A DNA stretch of 8,354 nt from JBOHSA01 sp050732995 (GCA_050732995.1 JBOHSA010000207.1:1-8354), one strand, 5' to 3'; shown: positions 1-6,594, counted from the first letter of the stretch. Made by a program: numbers and translations. The notes: generated from the sequence alone by a model not told the origin.

Positions 1-453
1 GGCGAGCCCAGTGGGGTCTCGCCCGGCGGCCGCCAGCGCCTCCGTCACCATGACCGTCGTGGTCGTCTTGCCGTGCGTCCCGGCAACCCCCACAACGGTC
101 CCCCCACCCCCCCCGCCCTCTCCCCCCGCCCCCCCTGCGACGGCTTGGCCCAGGGCGTCGGCCCGCCGTACTACCGGGATTCCCAGAGCGCGCGCCCGCT
201 CGAGCTCCGGATGCTGTCCCGCGACCGCCGCGGTAACCACGACGGCGCGGGCCCCATTCACGTGCCCGGGGTCGTGACCCCGCCAAATCTGAACCCCTGA
301 GGCTGCCAGATCGGCGGCTCCGGAGGGGTCTGAATCGCATCCCGTTATTGCCACACCCAGGTGCCTGGCGACGACGGCCAGAGCGCTCATCCCCGCTCCA
401 GCGATACCCATGAAATGGATCGGGCGGGGATCCCCGGGTGCAAACAGGGTCAT
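1..453 (-). CDS. murC: UDP-N-acetylmuramate--L-alanine ligase, N-terminal part (truncated by window edge)
   Basis: MurC adds L-alanine to UDP-MurNAc with ATP hydrolysis, the first of the four cytoplasmic Mur ligase steps. Only the first 151 codons are in the window and the frame is open to the edge. Visible are the N-terminal UDP-binding Rossmann segment (IHFMGIAGAGMSALA, residues 12-26, the family's glycine loop) and the ATP P-loop GTHGKTTTT (residues 125-133). The His in GTHGK is typical of MurC, as opposed to GTNGK in MurD and MurE. Between them lies a glycine-rich stretch (about residues 107-118) that looks like a linker expansion. The ATG at 453 is the only ATG/GTG/TTG in frame between the murG stop and the Rossmann motif. 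There is no Shine-Dalgarno in front of it. The gene follows murG after 51 nt and is in the same frame as murG. Its third codon positions are less GC-rich than those of its neighbours (24 of the first 80 codons end in A/T, against 5 of the first 50 in murE). Identity is near certain. Confidence 0.96.
   Translation of the reverse strand, partial: MTLFAPGDPRPIHFMGIAGAGMSALAVVARHLGVAITGCDSDPSGAADLAASGVQIWRGHDPGHVNGARAVVVTAAVAGQHPELERARALGIPVVRRADALGQAVAGGAGGEGGGGGGTVVGVAGTHGKTTTTVMVTEALAAAGRDPTGLA
100..135 (-). repeat. Glycine-encoding G-tract cluster in murC
   Basis: On the coding strand this stretch holds G runs of 7, 6, 8 and 6 separated by single bases or short interruptions, encoding a Gly/Ala/Glu-only segment (residues about 107-118) just before the P-loop domain. 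The reading frame is intact across it: exactly 151 codons from the ATG to the window edge, with the GTHGKTTTT motif downstream in frame. It is probably a flexible interdomain linker. Runs of this kind are prone to replication slippage and sequencing error. Confidence 0.7.
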
Positions 454-465
454 CTGTGGGCGGCT

Positions 466-493
466 AATATAGCGGATAAACGAAAGTTGCGAA
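466..493 (-). promoter_or_regulatory. Possible sigma-70-type promoter for murC
   Basis: In the 51-nt murG-murC gap the coding strand reads TTCGCA (493-488; 4 of 6 to TTGACA), a 16-bp spacer, then TATATT (471-466; 5 of 6 to TATAAT). The gap is about 49% GC by my count, in a window of roughly 70%. A start site 6-7 nt below the -10 box would fall near 458-459, only about 5 nt before the murC ATG. That would give a nearly leaderless transcript and fits the missing Shine-Dalgarno. It is a consensus match by eye only; chance similarity is quite possible. Confidence 0.3.
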
Positions 494-504
494 AGAGCTT
501 GAGG

Positions 505-1593
505 TTACCGAGCCAGTGTCAAAATGTTTGACATGATATCCCGGGCGGCGTTCGGTCGTCCCCGACTCCGCGCCGCGTCACCGAGTAACTGGAGTCGCCT
601 CCGGTCGCCGAGTAGTTCGGTGATGGCGCGCGCGAGCCTGGCCGGAGAGAGATCGCGCTCCGGCAGCGCGACGGCCGCGCCCGCGTCCACGAGCGCGCGC
701 GCGTTGCGCGTCTGATGGTCCGCCGCGGCGGACGGCAGCGGCACGAGCACGCTGGGCTTGCCCCACGCGCATAGCTCGGCGACGGTCATCGCGCCGCTGC
801 GGCACACGACGAGATCGGCCGCCTGATAGGCCAAGGGGATCGGATCGAAGAAGCCCCGGACGACGACGCGTCCCGGCGCCTCGTAGCTCGCGAAGGTCGG
901 GTGGTGCGCTTCGCCGGTGCCCCACAGCACGTTGGTTTCGCCGAGGAGCCCGCGCTCGAGCGCCGCCGCCAGCGCAAGGTTGAGCGCTCGCGCGCCCTGG
1001 CTGCCGCCGAACACCAGGACGGTGGGGCGGCTGGCGGCGAGGCCCAATTCCCGTCGGGCGGCGTCCGCATCCCCCTGGTCCCTGGGCGGATCGATGGGAT
1101 TGCCGAGCGTGAACACAGCGGTGTCCGGGCCGGGCGTCAGTCGGTCGGCCGCCTCGGGAAAGCCGAGATGCAGCTGCCGCGCGCGGCGCGCGAGCAGCCG
1201 CGTGGCCACGCCGGGGAACGCATTCTGCTCCTGGAGCGCCGTCGGCAGCCCGGCGCGCTGCGCCCGCCACACCAGGGGGCCGGCCGCGTAGCCGCCCGTG
1301 CCGATCACCACCGCCGGGCGCTCGGCCGCGAGCACCCGGCCCACCGCCCGCCAGACACGCCACGCCACGAGCAGCCACCGCGCGTTGCGCCACCAGGCGT
1401 GACGATACAGCGGTTCGAACGGGAGCAGGTGATAGCGGAAGGGATGGCGGGGAAGCACCTGCGCTTCCAGTCCGCGCGCGGCGCCCGCGAGCACGGGTTC
1501 GATGTCGGGGCGCAGCTCCCGGAGCGCGCGCGCCAGCGCCAGGGCGGGCATCAGGTGGCCGCCCGTTCCCCCGCCGGCGATGAGGATCTTCAC
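505..1593 (-). CDS. murG: Lipid II synthase MurG (UDP-GlcNAc:lipid I GlcNAc transferase)
   Basis: MurG transfers GlcNAc from UDP-GlcNAc to lipid I on the inner face of the cytoplasmic membrane, giving lipid II. The 362-aa product has the GT-B two-domain fold signatures of the family. The N-terminal G-loop GGGTGGHL is at 7-14, with His13 matching the conserved G-loop histidine. TGGYAAGP is at 99-106 and QEQNAFPG at 121-128. The third G-loop GGSQGA is at 196-201. CRSGAMTVAEL (264-274) contains the glutamate that contacts the GlcNAc nucleotide, and a PLP...DHQ...NA segment lies at about 285-298. The start is GTG at 1593, overlapping the ftsW stop as GTGA; no Shine-Dalgarno precedes it, so translation is probably coupled to ftsW. 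One oddity is GNPID at 164-168, where many homologues have GNPVR. It ends with TAA, in frame with the downstream murC. Length is normal for the family. Confidence 0.97.
   Translation of the reverse strand: MKILIAGGGTGGHLMPALALARALRELRPDIEPVLAGAARGLEAQVLPRHPFRYHLLPFEPLYRHAWWRNARWLLVAWRVWRAVGRVLAAERPAVVIGTGGYAAGPLVWRAQRAGLPTALQEQNAFPGVATRLLARRARQLHLGFPEAADRLTPGPDTAVFTLGNPIDPPRDQGDADAARRELGLAASRPTVLVFGGSQGARALNLALAAALERGLLGETNVLWGTGEAHHPTFASYEAPGRVVVRGFFDPIPLAYQAADLVVCRSGAMTVAELCAWGKPSVLVPLPSAAADHQTRNARALVDAGAAVALPERDLSPARLARAITELLGDRRRLQLLGDAARSRGRPNAARDIMSNILTLAR
517..533. repeat. 17-bp perfect palindrome (7-bp arms, 3-nt centre) at the murG 3' end
   Basis: The plus strand reads TGTCAAA-ATG-TTTGACA, a perfect inverted repeat with 7-bp arms. 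It lies within codons near the end of murG (encoding the region MSNILT) and about 65-80 nt upstream of the murC ATG. The dyad and AT-rich arms resemble a dimeric regulator's operator, and each strand carries a TTGACA hexamer. I could not place a convincing -10 box at standard spacing from either TTGACA. In RNA it could form only a small hairpin with no U-tract, so it is not a terminator. No regulator can be named from the sequence. Confidence 0.4.
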
Positions 1594-2747
1594 AGCGCAG
1601 GGCGGCTGGCGTCGGTCCGGCGCCCCTGCCCCACGCTCACGAGGACGCCGGTGGCGAGGAGGGAGACGAGGAGGCTCGAGCGTCCGTAGGAGACGAACGG
1701 CAGCGTGAGACCGGTCGCGGGCAGCACGGCGAGACTCACCCCGATGTGCAGCACGGCCGTGATCCCGACGAGGGCCGTCAACCCCGCCGCCAGGAACTGC
1801 CCGAAGGGATCACTCGCCGTCCGGGCGATGCGGAACCCGAGCCACACGAACGTGGCGAAGCAACAGACGATGATCAGCACGCCGAGAAAGCCCCATTCCT
1901 CGCCGATCGTGGAAAAAATGAAGTCGGAGTAGGCGTAGGGGAGATATCCGAGCTTCTGCTGGCCCTCGCCGAAGCCAACGCCGAGCAGCTGCCCCTGCCC
2001 GATCCCGACGAGGGACTGGTGGACCTGCCACGAGGCCTCGGCGGGCGCGTCGCCCGGGTTCAGGAAGGTGAGCACCCGCGCCAGCCGATACTGGGCGCGC
2101 GCGACCGCCCCGTACAGGATCGGGGCGGCGATCACGCCGAGCAGGAGGAAGTGCCCGATCCGCGCGCCGGCGGTGAACAACACGGTGCCGGCCAGGAGCG
2201 CCACGAGCAGCGCCATCGAGAGGTTCGGCTCGAGGAAGATCAGCCCCACGAGGGGCGCCAGAATGACGAGGAAAGGCAAGAGCCCGCGCCGGAACGTCCG
2301 GATCTCCGGTCCCTTTTTGGCCGCTAGCATGGCGGCCCACACCACCACCGCGAACTTGGCCAATTCCGACGGTTGCAGGGTGACGAGCCCGAGGTCGACC
2401 CAGCGGCGCGCCCCGTTGATGGTCGGAGCGATCGCGTGAGTGAACGGCAACAGCGGCAGCGCCAGGAGCACCGCCACGCCGCCGAGGATCGGCCAGGCGA
2501 GCCGCCGCCAGCGCTGGTAGTCTCCCCGCGCGACGATACTGGCCAGAATCCCGCCGACCAGGGCGCCCACCGCCTGCCGCAGCGCGAACTGCACGCCCGC
2601 TCCTTCGCCCACGCCCCCCCCCCCGCTCCCCGTTCCGCCGGCGACACCGACCAGGCTCGACGCCCCGTACACGGCGGCGATGCCGAACACGACGAGGACC
2701 GCGGTGAGCACGGTCAGGAGGCGCGTCTCCCATCGCCGATCCCTCAC
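1590..2747 (-). CDS. ftsW: Septal peptidoglycan polymerase FtsW (SEDS family)
   Basis: FtsW is the membrane-embedded SEDS glycosyltransferase that polymerises lipid II at the septum together with FtsI. The 385-aa product is highly hydrophobic, with about ten likely membrane segments. Recognisable motifs are NGARRW (111-116), QPSELAK (125-131), the Q-H-QSLVGIGQGQLLGVGFG stretch (from about 241), and YLPYAYSDFIF (268-278). Asp275 in the last aligns with the catalytic Asp of E. coli FtsW (D297). Two normally conserved motifs deviate: EPNLS at 173-177 instead of PDLG, and SYGRSS at 353-358 instead of SYGGSS. The GTG at 2747 is chosen because it forms a GTGA overlap with the murD stop and sits just before the first membrane segment; only a weak GGA lies upstream. 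A Gly/Ser loop (about 37-51) follows TM1. The gene ends in a GTGA overlap with murG. FtsW is preferred over RodA on context, next to murD, murG and ftsI. Confidence 0.95.
   Translation of the reverse strand: MRDRRWETRLLTVLTAVLVVFGIAAVYGASSLVGVAGGTGSGGGGVGEGAGVQFALRQAVGALVGGILASIVARGDYQRWRRLAWPILGGVAVLLALPLLPFTHAIAPTINGARRWVDLGLVTLQPSELAKFAVVVWAAMLAAKKGPEIRTFRRGLLPFLVILAPLVGLIFLEPNLSMALLVALLAGTVLFTAGARIGHFLLLGVIAAPILYGAVARAQYRLARVLTFLNPGDAPAEASWQVHQSLVGIGQGQLLGVGFGEGQQKLGYLPYAYSDFIFSTIGEEWGFLGVLIIVCCFATFVWLGFRIARTASDPFGQFLAAGLTALVGITAVLHIGVSLAVLPATGLTLPFVSYGRSSLLVSLLATGVLVSVGQGRRTDASRPAL
2614..2624. repeat. C11/G11 homopolymer in ftsW
   Basis: Eleven consecutive C on the plus strand (G on the coding strand) encode four glycines (residues 42-45) in the extracytoplasmic loop after TM1 of FtsW. 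As printed, the frame is intact through the tract, because TM1 before it and all SEDS motifs after it are in one frame. A one-base slip would destroy the protein. It is the longest mononucleotide run I noticed in the window. Confidence 0.85.
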
Positions 2748-4117
2748 AACGTTTCCGCGAACGCGCGGAACGCGGCCCCGCGCTCCTCGTAGTTCTTGAA
2801 CATGTCGTAGCTCGAGCAGGCGGGCGACAGGAGGACGGCGTCGCCGGGCCGGGCGGCGCGCCGGGCCCGGTCCAGCACATCCGGGAACGTGGTGCCCCGC
2901 TCGAGCGGGACGCGGCCGGCGAGGTCGCGCTCCACGAGCGCGCCCGCCTCGCCGTACGCGACGACGAGGCGGCAGCGCGACTGGAGCAGGGCGGCGAGGC
3001 GCGTGTAGGGCTCGCCCTTGTGGCGCCCGCCGAGCAGCAGGACGAACGGCCGTGCCATCGCCGCGACCGCGACGACGGTGGACGCGATGTTGGTCGCCTT
3101 CGAGTCGTTGATCCAGAGCACGCCGTTCGCTTCCCGCACTGGCTCGAGCCGGTGCGGCAGGGCGCGAAACGTGCGGAGCCCCTCCCCGATGCGCGCCGGC
3201 GTGATGCCAGCCGTCTGAACAGCGAGGGTCGCGGCGAGCGCGTTGGCCACGTTGTGGTCGCCCAGGAGCCGGAGCTCCGAGCGGCGCACGAGCTCCGCGC
3301 GGCCCAGGCGCAGGCGGTCGCCGGGCGGGTCGTACGAGGCATCGGCCGGCCCACACAGCGAAAAGCGCAGACTGCGGCCGGGGACGCCGTTGGCCATGCC
3401 CAGGACCGCCGCATCGTCGCCGTTCAGCACCCAGACGCTGTCCGCGCGCGCGTTGCGAAACAGCAGCGCCTTGTCCGCGTAGTACGCCTCCACCGATGGA
3501 TACCGGTCCAGGTGGTCGGGGGCGAGGTTCGTGAGCACCCCCACGTCGGGGGCGAACCTCGGGCTGTCGTGCAGCTGGAACGACGAGACCTCGACGGCGA
3601 GCCAGTCGTAGCGCTCGCCGGAGACGGCGATGTCGGCGAGGGGGCGGCCGATGTTCCCCGCCGCGGTCGCCGCGAGCCCGCCCCCGCTCTCCCGCAGGAG
3701 ATGGGCGACGAGCGCGGTGGTCGTCGTCTTCCCGTTGGTCCCGGTGACGGCGATGCAGCGCACGCCCTGGGGCTGGAGGGCGTGGAACCCGAGGTCCAGC
3801 TCCGACAGGACCTGCACGCCCGCCGCTCGCGCCGTCGCGAGCGGCGGCGCGTCGGGCGGCACGCCGGGCGACACGACGACGCCCGCCGCGGCGCGGATCT
3901 TTTCGAGATCGTGGCGTCCCAGCTCGACCTCCACGCCCGGCAGGGCGCGCAGCACGCGCAACACGTCCGGCGCAGCAGGATGGTCCGCCGCGTCGCTGGC
4001 GTACACCCGCACGCCGGCACGCGCGAGCAGTCGGGTCGCCGCCACCCCGCTCTTGCCCAGTCCCACGACCGCGACGACGCCACTTCCCCCCCCCCGGCGC
4101 CAGGCGTCGGGGATCAT
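2744..4117 (-). CDS. murD: UDP-MurNAc-L-alanine--D-glutamate ligase MurD
   Basis: MurD adds D-glutamate to UDP-MurNAc-L-Ala in the cytoplasm. The 457-aa product shows the three Mur-ligase domains. The N-terminal Rossmann loop VVGLGKSG is at 17-24 and VVSPGVPPD at 81-89. The central ATPase has P-loop TGTNGKTTTT (125-134), EVSSFQL (176-182), TNLAPDHLDRY (196-206) and Lys216 in YADKALLF, the position that is carbamylated in the family. GDHNVANALAA (286-296) follows. The C-terminal domain has INDSKATN (336-343), LLGG-HKG (361-368) and LSPACSSYDMFKNYEERG (430-447). The ATG at 4117 overlaps the mraY stop as ATGA, with GAAGGT (4126-4121) close upstream as a weak Shine-Dalgarno. The stop overlaps the ftsW start as GTGA. 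A G10 run sits at codons 8-11, before the Rossmann loop. Length is normal and all motifs are present. Confidence 0.97.
   Translation of the reverse strand: MIPDAWRRGGGSGVVAVVGLGKSGVAATRLLARAGVRVYASDAADHPAAPDVLRVLRALPGVEVELGRHDLEKIRAAAGVVVSPGVPPDAPPLATARAAGVQVLSELDLGFHALQPQGVRCIAVTGTNGKTTTTALVAHLLRESGGGLAATAAGNIGRPLADIAVSGERYDWLAVEVSSFQLHDSPRFAPDVGVLTNLAPDHLDRYPSVEAYYADKALLFRNARADSVWVLNGDDAAVLGMANGVPGRSLRFSLCGPADASYDPPGDRLRLGRAELVRRSELRLLGDHNVANALAATLAVQTAGITPARIGEGLRTFRALPHRLEPVREANGVLWINDSKATNIASTVVAVAAMARPFVLLLGGRHKGEPYTRLAALLQSRCRLVVAYGEAGALVERDLAGRVPLERGTTFPDVLDRARRAARPGDAVLLSPACSSYDMFKNYEERGAAFRAFAETL
4086..4095. repeat. C10/G10 homopolymer near the murD start
   Basis: Ten consecutive C on the plus strand (G on the coding strand) cover the end of codon 8 to codon 11 of murD, encoding part of an RRGGG stretch just before the Rossmann strand. 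The frame from ATG 4117 is maintained through the run, since VVGLGKSG follows in frame. A slip of one base would abolish MurD from this start, and I see no in-frame start between the run and the Rossmann loop. Confidence 0.85.
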
Positions 4118-5235
4118 CGCACCTTCAGCGTGGCGAGCGCGATCGCCGCGCAGAGAATCCCCAGGATGTAGAACCGCGTCACCACCTGAGGCTCCGCCCA
4201 CCCGAGCTTCTCGAAGTGGTGGTGCAACGGCGCCATGCGAAACACGCGGTGCGCATCGGCGTACTCTTTGCCGCGCCGCTTCTGGTTCATGCGGTAGACG
4301 CTGCTCTGCAGGATCACCGAGACCGTTTCCGCCACGAACACGCCCCCCGCGATGAGGAGCAGGAACTCCGCCTTGAGCAGGATCGCCACGGTGCCGAGGG
4401 CGCCGCCGATGGCGAGCGAGCCCGTATCCCCCATGAACACCTGGGCGGGGTGGGCGTTGAACCAGAGAAAGCCGAGTGCCGCCCCCATCAGCGCGCCGCA
4501 AAAGATCGTCAGCTCCCCTGCGCCGAGCAGGTGATACACCCCCAGGTAGCGCGAGGCGTCGAACCGGCCGAAGAGGTACGCGAACACCGCGAACGTCCCC
4601 GCCAGGACCGCTGTGAGGCCGGTGGCGAGCCCGTCCAGGCCGTCGGTCAGATTCACCGCGTTGGACATCGCGGTCAGCACGAAGGTGGTGAACGCGAGGT
4701 ACACGAGCGGAGGCATGACCAGGAGCTCGTACTTCAGCAGGGGCACCTGGGTCGAGGCGGCCGGGAGCCGCTCGGCGAGCGGCCAATGAATCAGGTAGAG
4801 CCCGAGGGCGAGCCCGAACGAGATCTGGCCCACGAGCTTCCAGCGGGCCACGAGCCCTTGCGACTTGCCCCGCACGATCTTGAGGTAGTCGTCCACGAAC
4901 CCGATCGCGCCCATCCAGAGCGTGGCGATCACGGCGACCGCCACATACCGGGTGTCGAGCCGGGCCCAGAGCAGCGTCGGGACCACGGTGGCGAGGATGA
5001 TGATCAACCCCCCCATCGTCGGAGTGCCGCGCTTGCCCTGGTGACTCATCGGGCCTTCGGCACGCACCACCTGCCCCACTCGGCGTTCCCGCAGCCGGCG
5101 AATGATCCATGGGCCGACGACGAAGGCGAGGAGCAGCGCCGTGACCGTGGCGCCCGCAGTGCGGAACGTGATGTAATTGAAGAGATTGAAGAAGATGTGC
5201 TGCTTCCCGAGCGGCGCCAGCAGATGGTAAAGCAC
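4114..5235 (-). CDS. mraY: Phospho-N-acetylmuramoyl-pentapeptide transferase MraY
   Basis: MraY is an integral membrane enzyme that transfers phospho-MurNAc-pentapeptide from UDP to undecaprenyl phosphate, forming lipid I. The 373-aa product has the family hallmarks: FNLFNYITFRTAGA (16-29), HQGKRGTPTMGG (65-76), the Asp pair in GFVDDYLK (112-119; D115 and D116), NLTDGLDGLATG (195-206), FNAHPAQVFMGDTGS (259-273) with catalytic Asp270, and the cytoplasmic MAPLHHHFEKLGW (334-346) with the HHH triad. Roughly ten membrane helices fit the hydrophobic blocks. The start is GTG at 5235: the family's LYHLLAPL-type N-terminus begins right there, and a GGGGAGG lies just upstream. It follows murF after 18 nt, the only gene here with a clear Shine-Dalgarno of its own. 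It overlaps murD by ATGA. All active-site residues are present. Confidence 0.98.
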   Translation of the reverse strand: MLYHLLAPLGKQHIFFNLFNYITFRTAGATVTALLLAFVVGPWIIRRLRERRVGQVVRAEGPMSHQGKRGTPTMGGLIIILATVVPTLLWARLDTRYVAVAVIATLWMGAIGFVDDYLKIVRGKSQGLVARWKLVGQISFGLALGLYLIHWPLAERLPAASTQVPLLKYELLVMPPLVYLAFTTFVLTAMSNAVNLTDGLDGLATGLTAVLAGTFAVFAYLFGRFDASRYLGVYHLLGAGELTIFCGALMGAALGFLWFNAHPAQVFMGDTGSLAIGGALGTVAILLKAEFLLLIAGGVFVAETVSVILQSSVYRMNQKRRGKEYADAHRVFRMAPLHHHFEKLGWAEPQVVTRFYILGILCAAIALATLKVR

Positions 5236-5241
5236 CCCGGT

Positions 5242-5248
5242 CCTCCCC
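5242..5248 (-). promoter_or_regulatory. Shine-Dalgarno for mraY (GGGGAGG)
   Basis: On the coding strand GGGGAGG is followed by six bases (ACCGGG) and then the GTG start at 5235. This is close to ideal spacing and fixes the non-ATG start of mraY. It lies in the 18-nt gap after the murF TGA (5256-5254). The other genes in the window rely on stop/start overlaps or lack a recognisable site. Confidence 0.8.
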
Positions 5249-5253
5249 GCGTC

Positions 5254-6594
5254 TCAGTTGAGAAACCGCAGCACACGCTCCAGGGCAACGCCGCGCGACG
5301 CCTTGAGCAGCACGACCGCGTCGCCGGTGAGGGCCGCCCTGAGCTTGGGGCCCAACGCTTCGGCGTCGGGCGCGAGCAGCAGCCGCGTTCCCAGCGCCCG
5401 CTGGTGGGGCTCGAACGCGGCGACGAACGCGCCGACCGCCGCCACCAGGGCCGGCCCGAGCGCGACGATCTCGCGCGCCGCCGCAGTGTGCAATTTCGCA
5501 CTCTCGGACCCCAGTTCCAACATCGAGCCGACGACGACGGCCAGGGGCCGCCCGCGCCGCGCGGCCAGCCAGTGCGCGAACTCGACCGCCCGCCGGAGGG
5601 AGGCCGGATTGGCGTTGTACGTGTCGTCGATCACCGTAAGCCGGCCGAGCGGCCGGACCAGCCCGCGCCCGCTGGGGAGCCGGACGCCGGCCAGGGCGGC
5701 CAGCGCCCGACCGGGGTCGGCCCCCGCTTCGCGCGCCGCCGCGAGCGCGATCATGGCGTTGTCGATCTGGTGAAACCCCGCCGCCGGCACGGTCACGGAC
5801 TGCCCGGCCCACCGCAGCTGGACCCGGCCCTCGTCGTCGAGCGCGGCCGTCTCGGGCCGCACGTCGGCCCCCGCGGCGGCCCCCGCGACGATCGTGCGGG
5901 TGCGCCGGCGGGCTTCGGTCCCCAAGGCGGCCGGCTCGGTCCCGACCACGGCCACGGGCACCCCGTCCAGCAGCGCGAGCTTCTCCCGCAGCACCCCTTC
6001 GAGCGACCCGAACCCCTCCACGTGGGCATAGCCGACGTTCGTGATGACGGCGATGGTCGGCTCGATGATCTCGCGCAGGCGCGCAATTTCCCCCGGGACA
6101 CTGGCCCCCGCCTCTACGACCAGCGCCTCGGTGTCCGCCGGCGCCCCCAGCATGGTGAGCGGAACGCCGACGAGGTTATTGAGGTTCCCCGTCGTGGCGT
6201 GCACCCGATAGCGGACCGAGAGCGCGGCCCGGAGCATTTCCTTGGTGCTCGTCTTCCCGCTCGAACCGGTCACGGCCACGACGGGGCTCCCGTCCGGCAG
6301 GCTGCGTCGCCGCGCGCGGGCCAGGCGCCCGAGGGCTACCAGGGTATCGGCGACGGGAAAGAGCGGCAGCCCGTCGACCGGTGCGGTGCCGCGGCGCACG
6401 ACCGCGGCCCCGGCGCCGCGCGCCTTCGCGTCGGCGAGATACTCGTGCGCGTCGAACCGCTCGCCCTTGAGCGCGACGAACAACTCGCCGCCCGTAAGCT
6501 GCCGCGTGTCGGTGGATACTCCGGTGTAGGTGGCGCGATGGGGCGCGGGGGCTTCGAGGACCTCCGCGACCCACGCGCTCGTCCACGGCGTCAT
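5254..6594 (-). CDS. murF: UDP-MurNAc-tripeptide--D-alanyl-D-alanine ligase MurF
   Basis: MurF completes the cytoplasmic precursor by adding the D-Ala-D-Ala dipeptide to UDP-MurNAc-tripeptide. In the 446-aa product the N-terminal UDP-binding domain has GVSTDTRQLTGGELFVALKG (25-44). The central ATPase has P-loop TGSSGKTSTKE (109-119), the TGNLNN-GVP segment (135-145), a VVEAGAS motif (159-165), ITNVGYAHVEGFGS (184-197) and FHQIDNAMIALAA (274-286). The C-terminal domain has IDDTYNANPAS (322-332), VGSMLELG with a following His (355-369), and LLKASRGVALERVL (429-442), the counterpart of KGSRGM-type endings. GSSGKTSTKE and NLNN separate it from MurC, MurD and MurE. The ATG at 6594 overlaps the murE stop as ATGA; a GGGAG about 11 nt upstream is a poor Shine-Dalgarno, so coupling to murE is likely. 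Length is normal. Confidence 0.97.
   Translation of the reverse strand: MTPWTSAWVAEVLEAPAPHRATYTGVSTDTRQLTGGELFVALKGERFDAHEYLADAKARGAGAAVVRRGTAPVDGLPLFPVADTLVALGRLARARRRSLPDGSPVVAVTGSSGKTSTKEMLRAALSVRYRVHATTGNLNNLVGVPLTMLGAPADTEALVVEAGASVPGEIARLREIIEPTIAVITNVGYAHVEGFGSLEGVLREKLALLDGVPVAVVGTEPAALGTEARRRTRTIVAGAAAGADVRPETAALDDEGRVQLRWAGQSVTVPAAGFHQIDNAMIALAAAREAGADPGRALAALAGVRLPSGRGLVRPLGRLTVIDDTYNANPASLRRAVEFAHWLAARRGRPLAVVVGSMLELGSESAKLHTAAAREIVALGPALVAAVGAFVAAFEPHQRALGTRLLLAPDAEALGPKLRAALTGDAVVLLKASRGVALERVLRFLN

Noticed and set aside
454..507. MurG-MurC fusion by readthrough, since the two genes share a frame separated by one TAA and 17 sense codons.
   Set aside because: TAA is a strong stop, nothing resembling a recoding signal is visible, and MurC has its own ATG directly before the family N-terminus. 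Sharing a frame has a one-in-three chance.
528..556. Plus-strand promoter built on the TTGACA at 528-533.
   Set aside because: No acceptable -10 hexamer occurs at 16-18 bp spacing and no plausible plus-strand gene follows; the hexamer is part of the palindrome.
2748..3356. In-frame N-terminal extension of ftsW on the minus strand, which would make a 588-residue protein.
   Set aside because: The extension runs through murD in a different frame and encodes Arg/Ala/Gly-rich shadow sequence. The GTG at 2747, in a GTGA overlap right before TM1, gives the normal FtsW N-terminus.
3020..4171. Plus-strand open frame (about 383 codons) antisense to murD.
   Set aside because: Shadow of murD. MurD has every ligase motif in frame on the other strand, and the antisense product resembles nothing.
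4118..5812. In-frame N-terminal extension of murD reaching back through mraY, giving a 1022-residue protein that could suggest a fusion.
   Set aside because: The extra sequence is mraY read in the wrong frame. ATG 4117 overlaps the mraY stop and is followed directly by the MurD Rossmann loop.
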